Assembly: GCA_030544215.1 (NCBI GenBank)
Contig: JARZZO010000009.1
Coordinates: forward strand, 53,253,129-53,317,128
Origin: Zantedeschia hybrid cultivar
Lineage: Eukaryota > Streptophyta > Magnoliopsida > Alismatales > Araceae
Length of the DNA: 64,000 bases
Direction: 5' to 3'
Positions 45,950-59,030 of this stretch are shown one piece after another. The notes below the pieces were generated by a model. That model was given only the letters and a program-made list of their open reading frames with translations, was not told the origin of the DNA and ran no database searches. The number at the start of each line of letters is the position of its first letter. The stretch's first letter is position 1. A program made the position numbers and the translations under genes.

Positions 45950-45986
45950 GAGGTTAAAACATAAGGATACAGGCTCACAAGAGAAC

Positions 45987-47359
45987 TTACGAGAAAAGGT
46001 AGGGAAACTGCTCCCGCATCTCATCCTCGCGCTCCCAGGTTGCCTCGCCCCCGGAGCGGTACTGCCAAATCACCTTAACCAAAGGTACAACCTTGTTCCG
46101 AAGGATCTGTTCCCTGTGATCCCCAATACGTACTAGAAACTCTGGAAAGGACAAGTCCTCAGCGATTTCCAACTCTGAAAAGTCAAAAATATGAGATGGA
46201 TCCTGAACAATCTCTTCAATAAAGAAACATGGAACACATCATGCACCCCTACAAGACTGGGCGGCAAGGCCAGCTGATACACGGTTTCCCCAATTCGAGC
46301 AAGAATGGGAAAAGGCCCAATATATCGCGGACTCAGCTTACCTCGCTTCCTGAACCTCATCACACCCTTAGAGGGTGAGACTCGGAGAAATACGTGGTCC
46401 CCAACCTCAAACTCAAGCGGTCTCCTTCGGATATCAGCATAGCTCTTCTGCCTGCTCTGAGTTGCGATCAATCTCTGCCGTACCATCCTGGCAACCTCAG
46501 CACACTGCTGTACTAACTCTGGCCCTACTATCTGTCTTTCGCCAATCTCGGACCAACACACAGGAGATCGACACGGTCGCCCGTACAAAGCCTCGTAAGG
46601 TGCCATGCCGATACTAGAATGATAACTGTTGTTGTAGGCAAACTCCACTGTAGGCAAATGCTGCTCCTAAGAACCTCCCCAGTCTAAGCAACATGCCCTG
46701 AGCATATCCTCCAGAGTCTGTATGGTCCTTTCCGACTGCCCATCAGTCTCGGGATGATAGGCCGAGCTGAAGGCCAACTGCGTACCCAAGGCCTTCTGAA
46801 AACTCTTCCAGAATCTAGAAGTAAACCTCGGATCCCGGTCTGATATGATAGATAAGGGCACCCCGTGCAGAGAGATGATCCGACCTACAAACAACTTAGC
46901 CAACTTACCGACTGACCAGTCCTTCCTAATAGTCAGGAAGTGTGCCGACTTGGTCAGCCAATCAACAATAACCCAGATCGCGTCTCTTCTGCTAGGGGAT
47001 ACAGGTAATCCCATTACAAAGTCCATAGTCACATGCTCCCATTTCCATTCCGGGATCGGCAAGGGCTGCAACAACCCTCCTGGTCTCTGATGTTCGGCCT
47101 TAACCTGCTGACAAGTCATGCACCTAGCCACATACTCAGCCACATCCTTCTTCATACCAGGCCACCAAAAGTGCCTTCTCAAACAATGATACATCTTAGC
47201 TGTCCCGGGATGCACTACATATCTAGAACAGTACGCCTCGTCAAGGACATTCCTGCGCACGTCCTCTTCGGCCGGAACATAGAGCCTGCCTTTAAATCTG
47301 ACTGTACCATCATCCCACAACTCCACCTCTGGTTTCTGGAGAATCTGCGGTAATTTCAC
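45987..47359 (-). pseudogene. Tekay integrase and chromodomain, broken
   Basis: Integrase reads at 47359-46667 (zinc finger near CMTCQQVKAEHQRPGG, catalytic core around WVIVDWLTKSAHF, SDRDPRFTSRFW and HPETDGQSE). After one W to TAG change near 46664 it continues at 46657-46133 (VEFAYNNSYHSSIG, a GPF/Y-type region, HDVFHVSLLKRLF). A frameshift near 46220 leads into the C-terminal chromodomain (46172-45987) with LRNKVVPLVKVIW and EATWEREDEM, typical of Tekay/Del elements. Chromodomains target integration to histone-marked chromatin. Confidence 0.92.
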
Positions 47360-47418
47360 ATCTGCCCTCTAAGCCTCAATCACAGCATGGTACACTGCTG
47401 GCCTCACAGCCAAGCAAG

Positions 47419-49470
47419 CTACACGGCTCTATCATCCTCACGTGGAACCCGAAAGGAAAATTCTACAACCTGCTCAAATAATCTCCATTCTCGAATCATA
47501 ATGTATGACACGACCGTCTTCCGACTCAACGCGTCTGCCACCACATTCGCCTTGCCTGGATGATAAGAAAGGTCGAGGTCATAATCCTTGATGAATTCCG
47601 TCCACCTACGCTGCCTCAAATTCAAATCCCTCTGTGTGAACACATACTTCAGGCTCTTGTGATCAGTAAAAACCTGAAATTTCTCTCCATACAAATAATG
47701 TCTCCAGATCTTCAATGCGAATACCATAACTGCCAACTCCAAATCATGGGTGGGATAGTTCTCCTCATGCTTCTTTAGCTGTCTAGAAGCGTAGGCCACG
47801 AGCCTACCATGCTGCATTAGAACTGCACCCAAACCTCGACGAGATGCATCTGAATAAACTACAAACCCACCTGAACCAGATGGAAGTACCAAAACTGGGG
47901 CCGAAGTGAGGCGAGTCTTCAACTCAATGAAACTCCGCTCACACTCCTCGGTCCACACGAAACGAACTCCCTTACGAGTCAACCTCGACAAGGGGGCCGC
48001 TATCGAAGAGAACCCCTGGACAAACCGCATGTAATAACCTGTTAGTCCCAAGAAGCTCCTGATCTCAGTCACTATTGTTGGCCTGCTCCAATCCATCACT
48101 GCCTCAATCTTGGCTAGATCCACTGTGATGCCCTCGCCAGAAATGACATGCCCCAAGAAGTGCACCTTGTCCAGCCAGAATTCACACTTGCCAAACTTGG
48201 CATAGAGTTGGTGCTCTCTCAGAACCTGTAATACCTTCTGAAGATGTGTGGCATGCTCTTCCTCAGAAGAAGAGTATATCAAAATATCATCTACAAATAT
48301 CACCACAAACTGATCCAGATAGGCCCTGAAGACTCGGTTCATCAGATCCATAAAAGTCGCCAGAGCATTAGTCAAGCCAAAAGGCATAACCAAAAACTCA
48401 TAATGTCCATACCGAGTCCTAAAAGCCGTCTTACTAATATCAATCTCACGGATCCTCATCTGATAATACCCTGATCTCAAGTCAATCTTTGAAAACACCT
48501 TCGCAGACTGCAGCTGATCCATCAAATCATCGATCCTCGGGAGTGGATACTTATTCTTTATCGTCACCTGGTTCAACTGTCTATAATCAATGCACAACCT
48601 CAGAGAACCATCCTTCTTCCTAACAAATAGAACTGGAGCACCCCACGGAGAAGTACTGGGACGAATGAAACCCTTATCCAGCAATTCCTGCAACTGCGCC
48701 TTCAACTCAGCGAGTTCGGCTGGTGCCATCCGATACGGGGCCTTAGACAAGGGCGCCGTACCCGATGCAAGCTCAATGGTAAACTCAACCTCTCGCTGAG
48801 GAGGAAGGCCAGGCAACTCCTCAGGAAACACATCTACAAAGTCACACACTACAGGCACCTCCCAAGGACTGAGACTACTACTAACATCAGTTACAACAAC
48901 AGAGGCAAGGAAGGCCTCACAACCACCAACAAGCAACCTCTGAGCCTTAAAGGCAGAAATAAGAATACCTCGAGAAGAGAGCCTAATACCTTGGAAGTAG
49001 AAGGTCGGGATGTCTGGAATAGAGAAGCGCACTCTCTTCCTGTGGCAGTCCACCTCAGCATAATAAGTCTCCAACCAGTCCATACCCAGGATGACATCAA
49101 AATCACGAATGGCAAGCACAACCAACTGGGCAGGTAACTCATGGCCCTCAATGGTCAAGGGAACATCCCTGAAACAATTATAAGATAACATGTAATCCCC
49201 AGAAGGAACTTCTACCATAAATCCATCAGATAGCTCATCAACAGGTACAAAAAGAACATCTATGAACTGCTCAGAAATGAAAGAATGCGAAGCACCCGAA
49301 TCAATTAGCACATGTGCAGAGTTCCCAAGGACAGAAAGTGTACCTTCCACCAAGTTGGACGCACGAGCCTCCTTCCTGGTGATAGCTAGAACTCTCCCCT
49401 GGGTCCTCGGCTTCTTCTGATCATCTGAACCCTGCCCCTGACCGTGTCCCTGCGGGCAATGCCTCGCCAA
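47419..49470 (-). pseudogene. Tekay protease, RT and RNase H, long open part
   Basis: 683 codons open, in the same frame as gag upstream. Retropepsin with LIDSGASHSFI near residue 56, RT with LCIDYRQLNQVTIKNKYPLP and VIFVDDILIYS, then RNase H (YSDASRRGLGAVLMQ, HDLELAVMVFALK, FTDHKSLKYVF, ADALSRK). It joins a frameshifted region of about 60 bp before the integrase at 47359. Upstream, a CCHC knuckle (CFTCGQ-stop-GHLARHC) carries one stop at about 49479. Confidence 0.93.
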
Positions 49471-50508
49471 ATGACCCTACTGGCCACAAGTGAAACACCT
49501 CCTAGGAAAAGCAGGACACTAAGTCCCATCATGAGTACCACCGCAATGCTGACAAACTGCTGGAAGTCTCTGAGCTGACTCCTGCTAAGCACTGGACACC
49601 GACTGGCTCTGCTGACCCAGCCTGGGTCTGCTGCTACCGCTGTTGCCACTACTGCTGCCACCGCCTCGAAAGAATCTCCTGAATCTGGAGCCGAGTGAAG
49701 ATGATCCTGATCCGGACGAAGGAGCTGTTGCTGCTACTTTTCCCCTTCCACGAGCTGGTCCCTAAGTAGCCAGTCCTCTCTCTCTAGCCGACTGATCCTG
49801 CTGTGCCTCCACTGTCGCTGCACACCTAACTGCCGATGCCAAATCTGAGCAACAGTGGGATGCCACAAAACTCCTCAGACTGGACCTCAGTCCATCCACA
49901 AACCTCTCAGTCCGACGTTCCTCGTCTCCTGAGATAAAGGGCACAAACCTCCCTAGTGAAACGAACTTCGCCTGGTACTCGAGTACTGTCATACTTCCTT
50001 GAGTCAGCTCCATAAATTCCCTCTCCTTGGCCCTCTGAACATGCCTAGGGAAGTACTGTGCATTGAACTCCTTCACAAAAGTCTCCCATGGAATCTCCCT
50101 GAGGCTCCTATCCGCATATGACAGACTCTTCAAAGTGGTCCACCAATCGTAGGCATTATCCTTCAACATGAAGGAAGCCAACGGAGTCCTCTCAACTGCC
50201 GCACAATCCATAGTATCAAAAGTCTTCTCCATCTCCCTCAACCAGTGAACAGCCTCGTCAGGGTCAGGACAACCGGTGAAATGAGGTGGCCTCAGCTTCA
50301 AAAATCTTTCTAGGGTAGCTGAAGACCCTCCTCGAGCACTGGAACTCTCACTAGGGTCTCGGGTCTGATATCTAGCCATCGTGTCCATCATAGCCTCCAT
50401 GAAATGCTCTACACTCGGCCTACAAGCCTCAGACCCACTAGGGACATCTCCCCGCTCTCTAATAACCGGCATCCTCTTCCTAGGAGCCATATAATTGCCT
50501 ACAATCAC
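49471..50508 (-). pseudogene. gag: Tekay gag, broken
   Basis: Opens at 50508, with a likely start at 50490 (MAPRKRMP), and runs 248 codons to a stop at 49762. It contains the chromovirus Gag core (PPHFTGCPDPDEAVHWLREM, FKEFNAQYFP-like block, MTVLEYQAKFVSLGRFVP). After the stop a low-complexity part (S/G-rich) leads to the CCHC knuckle near 49480. Same frame as protease-RT, as expected for a single chromovirus ORF. Confidence 0.9.
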
Positions 50509-50633
50509 AAAATCGAAAAGTTCTAATTAGAACCCTAAAACCTATACTACCGCCGTACCTGTACGGGATAATATAATTATTTGCCAGACTCTCGACGTTT
50601 AACCTAGTTATTCATTTATTTGCCAGACCGAAT

Positions 50634-50645
50634 GCTCTGATACCA
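50634..50645 (-). promoter_or_regulatory. Primer binding site of the Tekay element (tRNA-iMet)
   Basis: TGGTATCAGAGC on minus, two bases inside the LTR end GGTCGTTACA. Confidence 0.9.
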
Positions 50646-50647
50646 AC

Positions 50648-52921
50648 TGTAACGACCCGCCACCCTATAATCGGGGATCCAATTACTAAATGGGTACCGA
50701 ATCATTAATTTGGAACCAAACCAGGATCTAGATGAGTCTGGGAAATAAATAATAAACTAAGCTAAACATTCACATCGCATTGAATTGAAAGGAAAGTGCA
50801 GGAATTAAAAGTTATTACAATGCGACTCGACACAGCAAATAATTACATATTCCAACTGAGAAGAAATAATTAAGCGTACATGCCAGAAATAAAGATAACA
50901 ACTACGTCGGGGCATACCCCGGAACAACAGCTGACGGCGCGAACTCACGGCAGCACACCCCTCGCTAAGTCTGCCTGGAACCCTCACCTGAAAACCGCAG
51001 GGGTGAGTCTCAACGAAAAGACTTAGTAGGGATCCTTCGATCCCCACCGCCCACTCACACACCCACAAGTGTAAAACACAGCTGAAGGTACAGTGAACAA
51101 GTAAAGCAGTAATCACTACTCCTAAATCTCGATATGAATCACATGCATTCGAAATATATTTAACATGCATATATCTGATAACCAATCTACCAAGGAACCC
51201 ACAACCAGTGTCTCGTCAAAACACGCCAACCACACAAACGAAGGTGGGAAACACCGACCCGCTGAGACCAAACAGTAACCCTTCGGATAGCACGCTAGCT
51301 ACTACGGCCCAACTGGCTCAGGTGGTTACTCCTTCCCCCAACACGAGTGACACTCCACAGGTACCACACCCACACCGGTACTAGCTAACCGCGGGGTCCA
51401 CCAGGTGACCCTCTCTCACTAGGCGTCACCCCGCCACACCCACACCGGCGCTGTGCTCCACCCACACCAACACAGGGTGATAAAGCGCTACAACTATCAC
51501 TCTAGGTCCACAGTCGCACGAAACAGCACACGGTGCGATCCAATCACATAGAATCATCATCCTCGGGTACAATTAAAGCATGCATTTAACTAAACTATTT
51601 AATAGTGTAAATATATTTTAATAGCATGAATTAGTGTGATTTTGTCTTGAATCGCGTCGCCCAAGGCCGACGCCATTCAAGTCTCTTGAACTGGTTCACA
51701 AAAACTCGGCCACAGAACCTGGCGTAAAACACGTCGCCACAAGTAGCCGCCTTTTGAAAGGCGTCGCTGTCCCTCGTCGCCTGTTAGCGACCGAAAACAG
51801 GGACAGGCCATGGGGTGATTTCCACTAAAACGTGTCGTTGACGCAAGTCACCTATTGAAAAGGCGTCGCTGTTCCTGGACGCCTATCAGTCCGGGGACAG
51901 GGTCTATCATTGGGTTAAATCGCGTCGTGGGTGAGCGCCGCCTTTCTAAAAGGCGTCGCTTCACCTCGACGCCATTTAGCCCCGACAGACAGGTTCTCCC
52001 CTACGTTTCCCCCAATCCTCGAGGTGGGATTTCTCTCCTAAAACGCATAGAAAAGGGGCACAAAACATAAAGGGGAAGGAGGAGAACCTAACTACCCATT
52101 AGAACACCCAATTTCTCATACATGCACTTAGCGTTTTCAACCCAAAAGCACCCCAAAATATGCTTCAAACGCGAGAAAACATTGTTTCAAACAACAATGC
52201 ACTAGGAATCATCACCCTACCGATTACTTGAACTCCTCCAAGCTCCAAGCTGCCCACCCGTCTCGCCCCACGCCGCCGCCGGTACCGCCGAGGTCGTCGT
52301 TACTCCACCGGGACGTCGGCCGCCATCCGGAGAGAAAATGCCGCGGACGAGGTGGTGGTGGTAGTGGTGGGAGTTAGGAGATCGATGGAGTGGAGGGAGA
52401 GATGAAATGGTGGGAGGAAAAGAGGGAGGAGAAGGAGGCGTCGCCGAAATCGCCGGAGGAAGGGAGGAGAGAGAGAGGGAAGGAAGAAATGAGGGAAAGG
52501 AAGGAGGGTTCACGGGGTAACCAGAAACTGGGTAAAACGCGTCGTGCTGTGCGGACGCCTATCAGTTGACATGATGGGCCATACTGAACTCTGAAATGCG
52601 TCGCCTACCCAAGATGCCGTTCAGACGACAAGACCGGCACCGTACACTGACAACCCAGGGTCGCAGTCTGAATGGCGTCGTCCATAGCGGACGCCATTCA
52701 GATGACACGACAGGGCCGTACTCTCGCGACCCAAGGCCAGCCCACGTGGCACCCACGTGGCACAATCTAAAACGCGTCTGCATGCTGGACGCCGTTTAAA
52801 CCGCGTCGAACCTGGCTCGACGCGAAACAGAACAAAGTCTCAGCCCCATCAGGGCCTGAACTACAGGGTCCGACCCCGAAAATTGACCCGATAACCAGAT
52901 CCGAAAACCTCAGTCCTTACA
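50648..52921 (-). repeat. 5' LTR of the Tekay element
   Basis: 2274 bp, from TGTAACGACC to CCTTACA on the + strand (LTR start TGTAAGG, end TTACA on minus). The outer 1.4 kb (U3) is dyad-rich; the inner 0.85 kb next to the primer site has none that I saw. Outer flank ACTAGAGAGAG belongs to the copia B LTR. Confidence 0.9.
51648..52829. repeat. Dyad cluster in the Tekay 5' LTR
   Basis: About twelve units, counterparts of 29560-30745. Several arms differ from the left copy by C to T or G to A at CpG, while the 10-bp spacing is unchanged. Confidence 0.88.
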
Positions 52922-54110
52922 ACTAGAGAGAGAAAGAGAGGAGGGGGTGGCTAGGCTAGGGTTGAGCAGCAGCTTGGCCTGCTCAGCCCGTTCGCTACAT
53001 TTAATATTAACCGCGCAATTTTTCATAAAAACCCCCGGTTTAATATAAAACCTACTTATTATCCATCGCCTTGAGAATCATTTGCGTGTGACCCTCTAGG
53101 CCCAATTACCAGTCCTGTTAATAGCCCATCAAGCCCAGTGACTCTTCACTAACTCAATTAATTAATTAATAATTCATATTAATTAATCGATCGAATTAAT
53201 GCCGCACATTGAACTCAATCGGACCTCTAATCACGTTGGGTTCCAAACAACACCGCGTGAACCCGGAAGATATTGGGGTTAAGCAACCCACTCTTGGAAC
53301 CTTTCTGTCAACAGTTACCGCGTGGATATAATCTTTCATTCGCACAATGCTCTCGAGTCAACTCAGGGTATGGTATACTGTTAAACCCTAACCGATCGAC
53401 TCACTTGGATCAGATGTTGTCGTATAATATCGGAAAACTCCTTTCCCGATATTATCGTCCGCCCTGGCTAGGGACTTCCACGCATCCTTCCTAGAGCATT
53501 CTCTCTCTAACTACTGAGAGTGAATGATTCCTTATTGATACTTAATTTCCTTCGACGATATTCCGTTGTACCCGATCCTTGGCTGTTTAGAATCCCGTGG
53601 TTAGAGATTCATAAACTAAGGTCAAAGCACAGAAGTCCACCGACAAGGTGTCCTTGGTGCCTCGGTCCGAGGACCATCCATGCAACTACGACAATAGAAT
53701 CTAACTGGTTGACAGTAAGGTACAATACCATCCAGCGATTCAGTCGGATCAATTCAGTGAACTCATTCTCTAATGAGCACCTATAGATTCACCTTAGTGT
53801 CTCTACACAAGTGACTATGAGATCAGTCACCCTTATCATATGAGCAGGAGTAATCTGTACTAGTCTAACTAAATATCCAATGTCCTTCTCGGATATCCTC
53901 CGACTATGAACCATTAAGAATAAGTATGATTAAGTGATCAGTCTCATTAGTATGATCTCATCATAATCTAATCACTATCGCACATATTCACGGAATTCAT
54001 TATGAGACGATAATTAAAGTGAATTATACATAATGAATATTATGTCATTTTATTAATAAATGAATAAGATTACAAAGTCATATTGACTTGTAGGCCACCT
54101 AAGACTAACA
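52922..54110 (-). repeat. Outer part of the copia B 5' LTR
   Basis: Aligns with 22985-24156 of the 3' LTR, from the AGAGAGAAAGAG block to the terminus GACTAACA. Broken on its left by the Tekay insertion. Confidence 0.88.
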
Positions 54111-54756
54111 ATTACTGGATGCACTCTTTTAGGCTTAGTTTGTGGCATAAGCAATCCTCCTTAACTCATCCATGTGCTTTCATTATAGTGGCGAATAGTG
54201 AAGCAAAGGAAGACAGATGAGATGACATTGTGATAAAGAGGAAGAGCTATCTTGGCAGATACACAATTAGTAGTGTGATGCACATCTATAAGGTTTAAGG
54301 TTTAGGTTTTCAATACAAGTGTAGAAATAAACACGATGACAAAAACTAAAAAATTGTAGAACTATCTACCTTCTCCAATCATAATTGAAATACTAGGCTT
54401 ATTTTCAACTTCTTATATTGAAAATCCCTACAAGAAGAAAATGAAAGTTATGACACTAAAGTGAAATGAACAAATCAATCAATGACTAACGAAGGGATGC
54501 CAATGGGATAGTTTAGTACACTTACTAAGACATGGCATGAAGCTTTAGCTAATCCAATTGGACTAGCATGAACCTAAAATAGAAGAAACAATAGCATTGA
54601 TTTTGAAAACACATTGATTATGAAAGTATGAGAATAACAAGCTATAGATTTATCATTAGAATTATTGTCACTTTGAACTTTCATGTTCTCATCAATTAGA
54701 CCCAATGAAAAATTTAAAAATTACTATATACTTTCTATATATGTGTTCATTATTGT
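54111..54756. other. Unassigned sequence between copia B and the LTR array
   Basis: Pre-insertion host or old repeat DNA. No open frame, repeat or family resemblance was recognised. Confidence 0.6.
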
Positions 54757-55655
54757 TGTAAGGACCCACAAAGAAAGTTTACTTAACATTTTAATAAAAT
54801 TTTGGTGTAGTTAAGTTGTTAATGAATTTTACGAAAATATATACATAATTCTAAAAAAGGGCATATTTGTAAATCATAAAAAGTATTATGCAATTATAAA
54901 AAGTCTGAGGATAACAATGTGATTGATAAGTTTTAGAAGGTCTTAAGTATAAATTTTAAAATTTCTAGATGTATCATAAAATAGCTAAAAAGAGGTTAAA
55001 TTCGGTGAAAAAGTATTGAATGAGGGTATAAATCTAATTATAGAAAAATATAGGGTTAAAGTATAATCAGTAAAAGGTTAGTACTATTGGTAAAAGATAA
55101 GGATACAAATAAGAATTATTGGTAAGGTAAAGGATACGGATACTGGTAAGGTTTCTTAGCCCTTAAGTAACCTCCATGCCACCTCACTAGACACTTGTCC
55201 CAGTCTTAAGGCTTGCCCACCTCTTTAAATAGGAGGGTTTGCCCTCCCATTCCATTCTATCCTCTTCTTCTCCAACACAAGGACAAGAAAGAGAGAGGGA
55301 GGGTTAGGGAGAAGATTAGAGAGCCTTAGAGAAAGTGAGAGTCTTAGCGCCAGTTCGAGATGTCTTAAAGGGTGGCGCAAGGAAGATCTTCAGGAGGCTG
55401 TGAGTGCATAGCATGAAGGCAAGAGGCAAGTGATGACTAACCCTGACTCCGCAGATACTTTTATGTAGAAAACTCTGTTTTCAACACTATTTTCCTACTT
55501 ACTATAAGTGCGAAAATCTATATCATATTCATGATTATTCGCATATGTTGGATAAGATAGATTGCATATAGTTGCATATGTTTAGGCATGTTGCATGCAT
55601 GTGTTAAGATGATTAACCAAACGATAGCTCAGGAACTAAGTGCCATGTAGGTTGC

Positions 55656-55870
55656 TATGGGAGGAAAGGGCTACCTATGGAAAGGGCTATCCTTAGAGGT
55701 GAAGCCGCCATAGCGTGGAGCCACCCCTTGGAGGAAAAGGCTACCTATGGAAAGGGTTACCGTAGCGTGGAGCCACCCCTGGGAGGAAAGGGCTACCTAT
55801 GGAAAGGACTACCCTTAGAGGTGAAGCCGCCATAGCGTGGAACCACCCCTTGAGCTTGTAGGGGCCACCT
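55656..55870. repeat. Short tandem subrepeats inside the array LTR
   Basis: Units of GGAAAGGGCTACC, GTGAAGCCGCCATAGCGTGG and AGCCACCCCT repeat in shuffled order. A shorter version is present in LTR 2 (57660-57830), so copy number differs between LTRs of the same array. Confidence 0.75.
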
Positions 55871-58850
55871 CTAGAATCATTTGTCTATCCGGTTAAACAA
55901 GTGATATGATGATGATATGTGTGATCATGTTCAGTTAAGCATGTTAAGAAATAAGATGCATGATATATTAAGTTCAGGATAGAGGCATGTTATGTGATTT
56001 GACGCTAAAGAACATATTTAGGGCATAAGCATGTATATACGATATTATGATACATGTTATTTAGATATTTATCATATCTTTTCCTTTATGATATATTGTA
56101 TGAGAAACCTATGGTTTTGTGGGTTATGAACTTGCTAAGTCTATTGGGACTTACGCTTGTATATTAACTATTTTTTAGAAAAAGAAGAGAAAGGTCGAGC
56201 AGTGAGACAGAAGACTTAGTGACAGAAGATCGAGTTACTATTTAATTGATGTAATAATTTGAATATATTTAGAGATCCTGAGCAAGTATTGTAATTTGCA
56301 TTATTTGTTATTAGTGGATAAATTTGTAGTTATGATGGTTTATTCATAGTGTTATGGATGTATGTATGTGCTCACTCTGGAGTAAGTATATGTTTGGGTT
56401 GTTCCCACTGTAGCGCCCGCTGGTTCAAAGTAAGCCGGCATGACTGAACCGGGTCAGGAGGGCGTGACTGAGAATGGTATCAGAGCAGTTCTAGATTGAG
56501 CACCTAAGTATGATCAACCTGAGCCACTGAACTCGGACCATAGGCATAGGATTGTAAAGAATTAGGTTTAAATGGATGGTTCCACTTTTCTTTAAGGAGG
56601 AGAACGACCCTACAGTGGTGGAGTGTAGAGAATAAGGTGAGCGAAGCAAGTATATGCTGCAGGAAGGAACTAGAAGGCTTATCTATAGTAGAATGGAAGT
56701 ATCCTGGTTGTTTGCTTATTCTGAAAATTTGAGGACGAATTTTGTTTAAGGGGGAGAGGATATAAAGACCCACAAAGAAAGTTTACTTAACATTTTAATA
56801 AAATTTAGGTGCAGTTAAGTTGTTAATGAATTTTACGAAAATATATATATAATTCTAAAAGAAGACATATTTTTAAATACTAAAAAATATATATGCAATT
56901 ATAAAAAGTTCGTGGATAATAATGTGATTGATAATTTTTAGAAGGTCTTAAGTATAAATTTTAAAGTTTCTAGATGTATCCTCAAATAGTTAAAAAGGGG
57001 TTAAATTCGGTGAAGAAGTATTGAATGAGGATATAAATCTAATTATAGAAAAATATAGGGTTAAGTATAATAAGTAAAAGATTAATACTATTGGTAAAGG
57101 ATAAGGATACAAATAAGGATTATTGGTAAGGTAAATGATAAAGATACTAGAAAGGTTTCTTAACCCTTAAGCAACCTCCATGCCACCTCACTAGACACTT
57201 GTCCCAATCTTAAGGCTTGCCCACCTCTTTAAATAGGAAGGATTGCCCTCCCATTCCATTCTATCCTCTTCTTCTCCAACACAAGGACAAGAAAGAGAGA
57301 GGGAGGGTTAGGGAGAAGATTAGAGAGCCTTAGAGAAAGTAAGAGTCTTAGCGCCAGTTCGAGATGTCTTAGAGGGTGGCGCAAGGAAGATCTTCAGGAG
57401 ACTGTGAGTGCATAGCATGAAGGCAAGAGGCAAATGATGACTAACCCTGACTCCACAGATACTTTTATGTAGAAAACTCTGTTTTCAACACTATTTTCCT
57501 ACTTACTATAAGTACGAAAATCTATATGATATTCATGATTATTCGCATATGTTGGATAAGATAGATTGCATATAATTGCATATGTTTAGGCATGTTGCAT
57601 GCATGTATTAAGATGATTAACAAACTGATAGCTTGGGAACTAAGTGCCACCTAGGTTGCTATGGGAGGAAAGGGCTACCTCTTGGAGGAAAAGGCTGCCT
57701 ATTGAAAGGGTTACCATAGTGTGGAGCGACCCCTTGGAGGAAAGGGCTACCTATGAAAAGGGATACCCTTAAAGGTGAAGCTGCCATAGCGTGGAACTAC
57801 TCCTTGAGTTTGTGGGGGCTACCTCTAGGATCATTTGTCTATCCGGTTAAACAAGTGATATGATAATGATATATGTGATCATGTTCAGTTAAGCATGTTA
57901 AGAAGTAAGATGCATGATATATTAAGTTCAGATAAAGGCATGTTATGTGATTTGACGCTAAAGAACATGTTTAGGACATAAGCATGTATATACAATATTA
58001 TGATACATGTTATTTACATATTTATCATGTCTTTTCCTTTATGATATATTGTATGAGAAACCTATAGTTTTGTGGGTTATGAACTTGCTAAGTCTATTGG
58101 GACTTACGCTTGTTTATTAACTATTTTTTAGAAAAAGAAGAGAAAGGTCGAGCAGTGAGACGGAAGACTTGGTGACAGAAGATCGAGTTACTATTTAATT
58201 GATGTAATAATTTGGATATATTTAGAGATCTTGGGCAAGTATTGTAATTTGCATTATTAGTTATTAGTAGATAAATTTTTAGTTATGATGATTTATTAAT
58301 GGTGTTATGGATGTATGTATGTGCTCACTCTGGAGTAAGTATATATTTGGGTTGTTCCCACTGTAGCGCCCGCTAGTTCGAAGTAAGCCGGCATGACTGA
58401 ACTGGGTCAGCAGGGCGTGACTGAGAATGGTATTAGAGCAGTTCCAGATTGAGCACCTAAGTATGATCAACCTGAGCCACTGAACTCGGACCATAGGCAT
58501 ACGATTGTAAAGAATTAGGTTTAAGTGGATGGTTCCACTTTTCTTTAAGGGGGAGAGCAACCCTACAGTGGTGGAGTCTAGAAAATAGGGTGAGCGAAGC
58601 AAGTATATGCTGCAAGAAGGAACTAGAAGGCTTATCTATGGTAGAATGGAAGTACCCTAGTTGTTTGGTTATTCTAAAAATTCGAGGACGAATTTTGTTT
58701 AAGGGGAGAGGATATAAGGACCCACAAAGAAAGTTTACTTAACATTTTAATAAAATTTAGGTGCAGTTAAGTTGTTAATGAATTTTACAAATATATATAT
58801 ATATAATTCTAAAAGAAGACATATTTTTAAATACTAAAAAGTATGTATGC

Positions 58851-59030
58851 AAAGAACATGTTTAGGGCATAAACATGCATATACGATATTATGATATATG
58901 TTATTTAGATATTTATCAAGTCCTTTCGTTTATGTGACTTGATGCTAAAGAACATGTTTAGGGCATAAGCACGTATATACGATATTATGATATATGTTAT
59001 TTAGATATTTATCAAGTCTTTTCGTTTATG
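58851..59030. repeat. Tandem duplication of about 82 bp in LTR 3
   Basis: The block AAAGAACATGTTTAGGGCAT to CTTTTCGTTTA occurs at 58853-58934 and again from about 58948. The first copy abuts the internal deletion of LTR 3. Confidence 0.75.

Larger units (their letters stand above)
30967..52921 (-). mobile_element. Tekay/Del-type chromovirus (Ty3/gypsy) interrupted by Tat-2
   Basis: Minus strand: 5' LTR 50648-52921, tRNA-iMet primer site 50634-50645, gag, protease, RT, RNase H, integrase and chromodomain down to about 45987. A 3' untranslated stretch is interrupted at the CTAAC target by Tat-2 (31137-45944), then follow the polypurine tract (31085-31099) and a 118-bp stub of the 3' LTR. Removing Tat-2 and one CTAAC joins the chromovirus 3' region without a gap. 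The element is inserted in the 5' LTR of copia B. Confidence 0.92.
22603..54110 (-). mobile_element. Copia B: Ty1/copia element split by nested Tekay and Tat-2 insertions
   Basis: 3' LTR at 22603-24156, gag-pol remains at 24172-27593, leader at 27594-29404, and the distal part of its 5' LTR at 52922-54110 on the far side of the Tekay insertion. Outer flanks are ATTAT (22598-22602) and ATTAC (54111-54115), a target duplication with one mismatch. The proximal part of the 5' LTR and the primer site are missing, probably lost in the rearrangement at 29405. Confidence 0.82.

Noticed and set aside
50634..50645. TGGTATCAGAGC as part of a tRNA gene (also at 20973 and 56475)
   Set aside because: Only the 12-nt complement of a tRNA 3' end is present, adjacent to LTR ends; these are primer binding sites.
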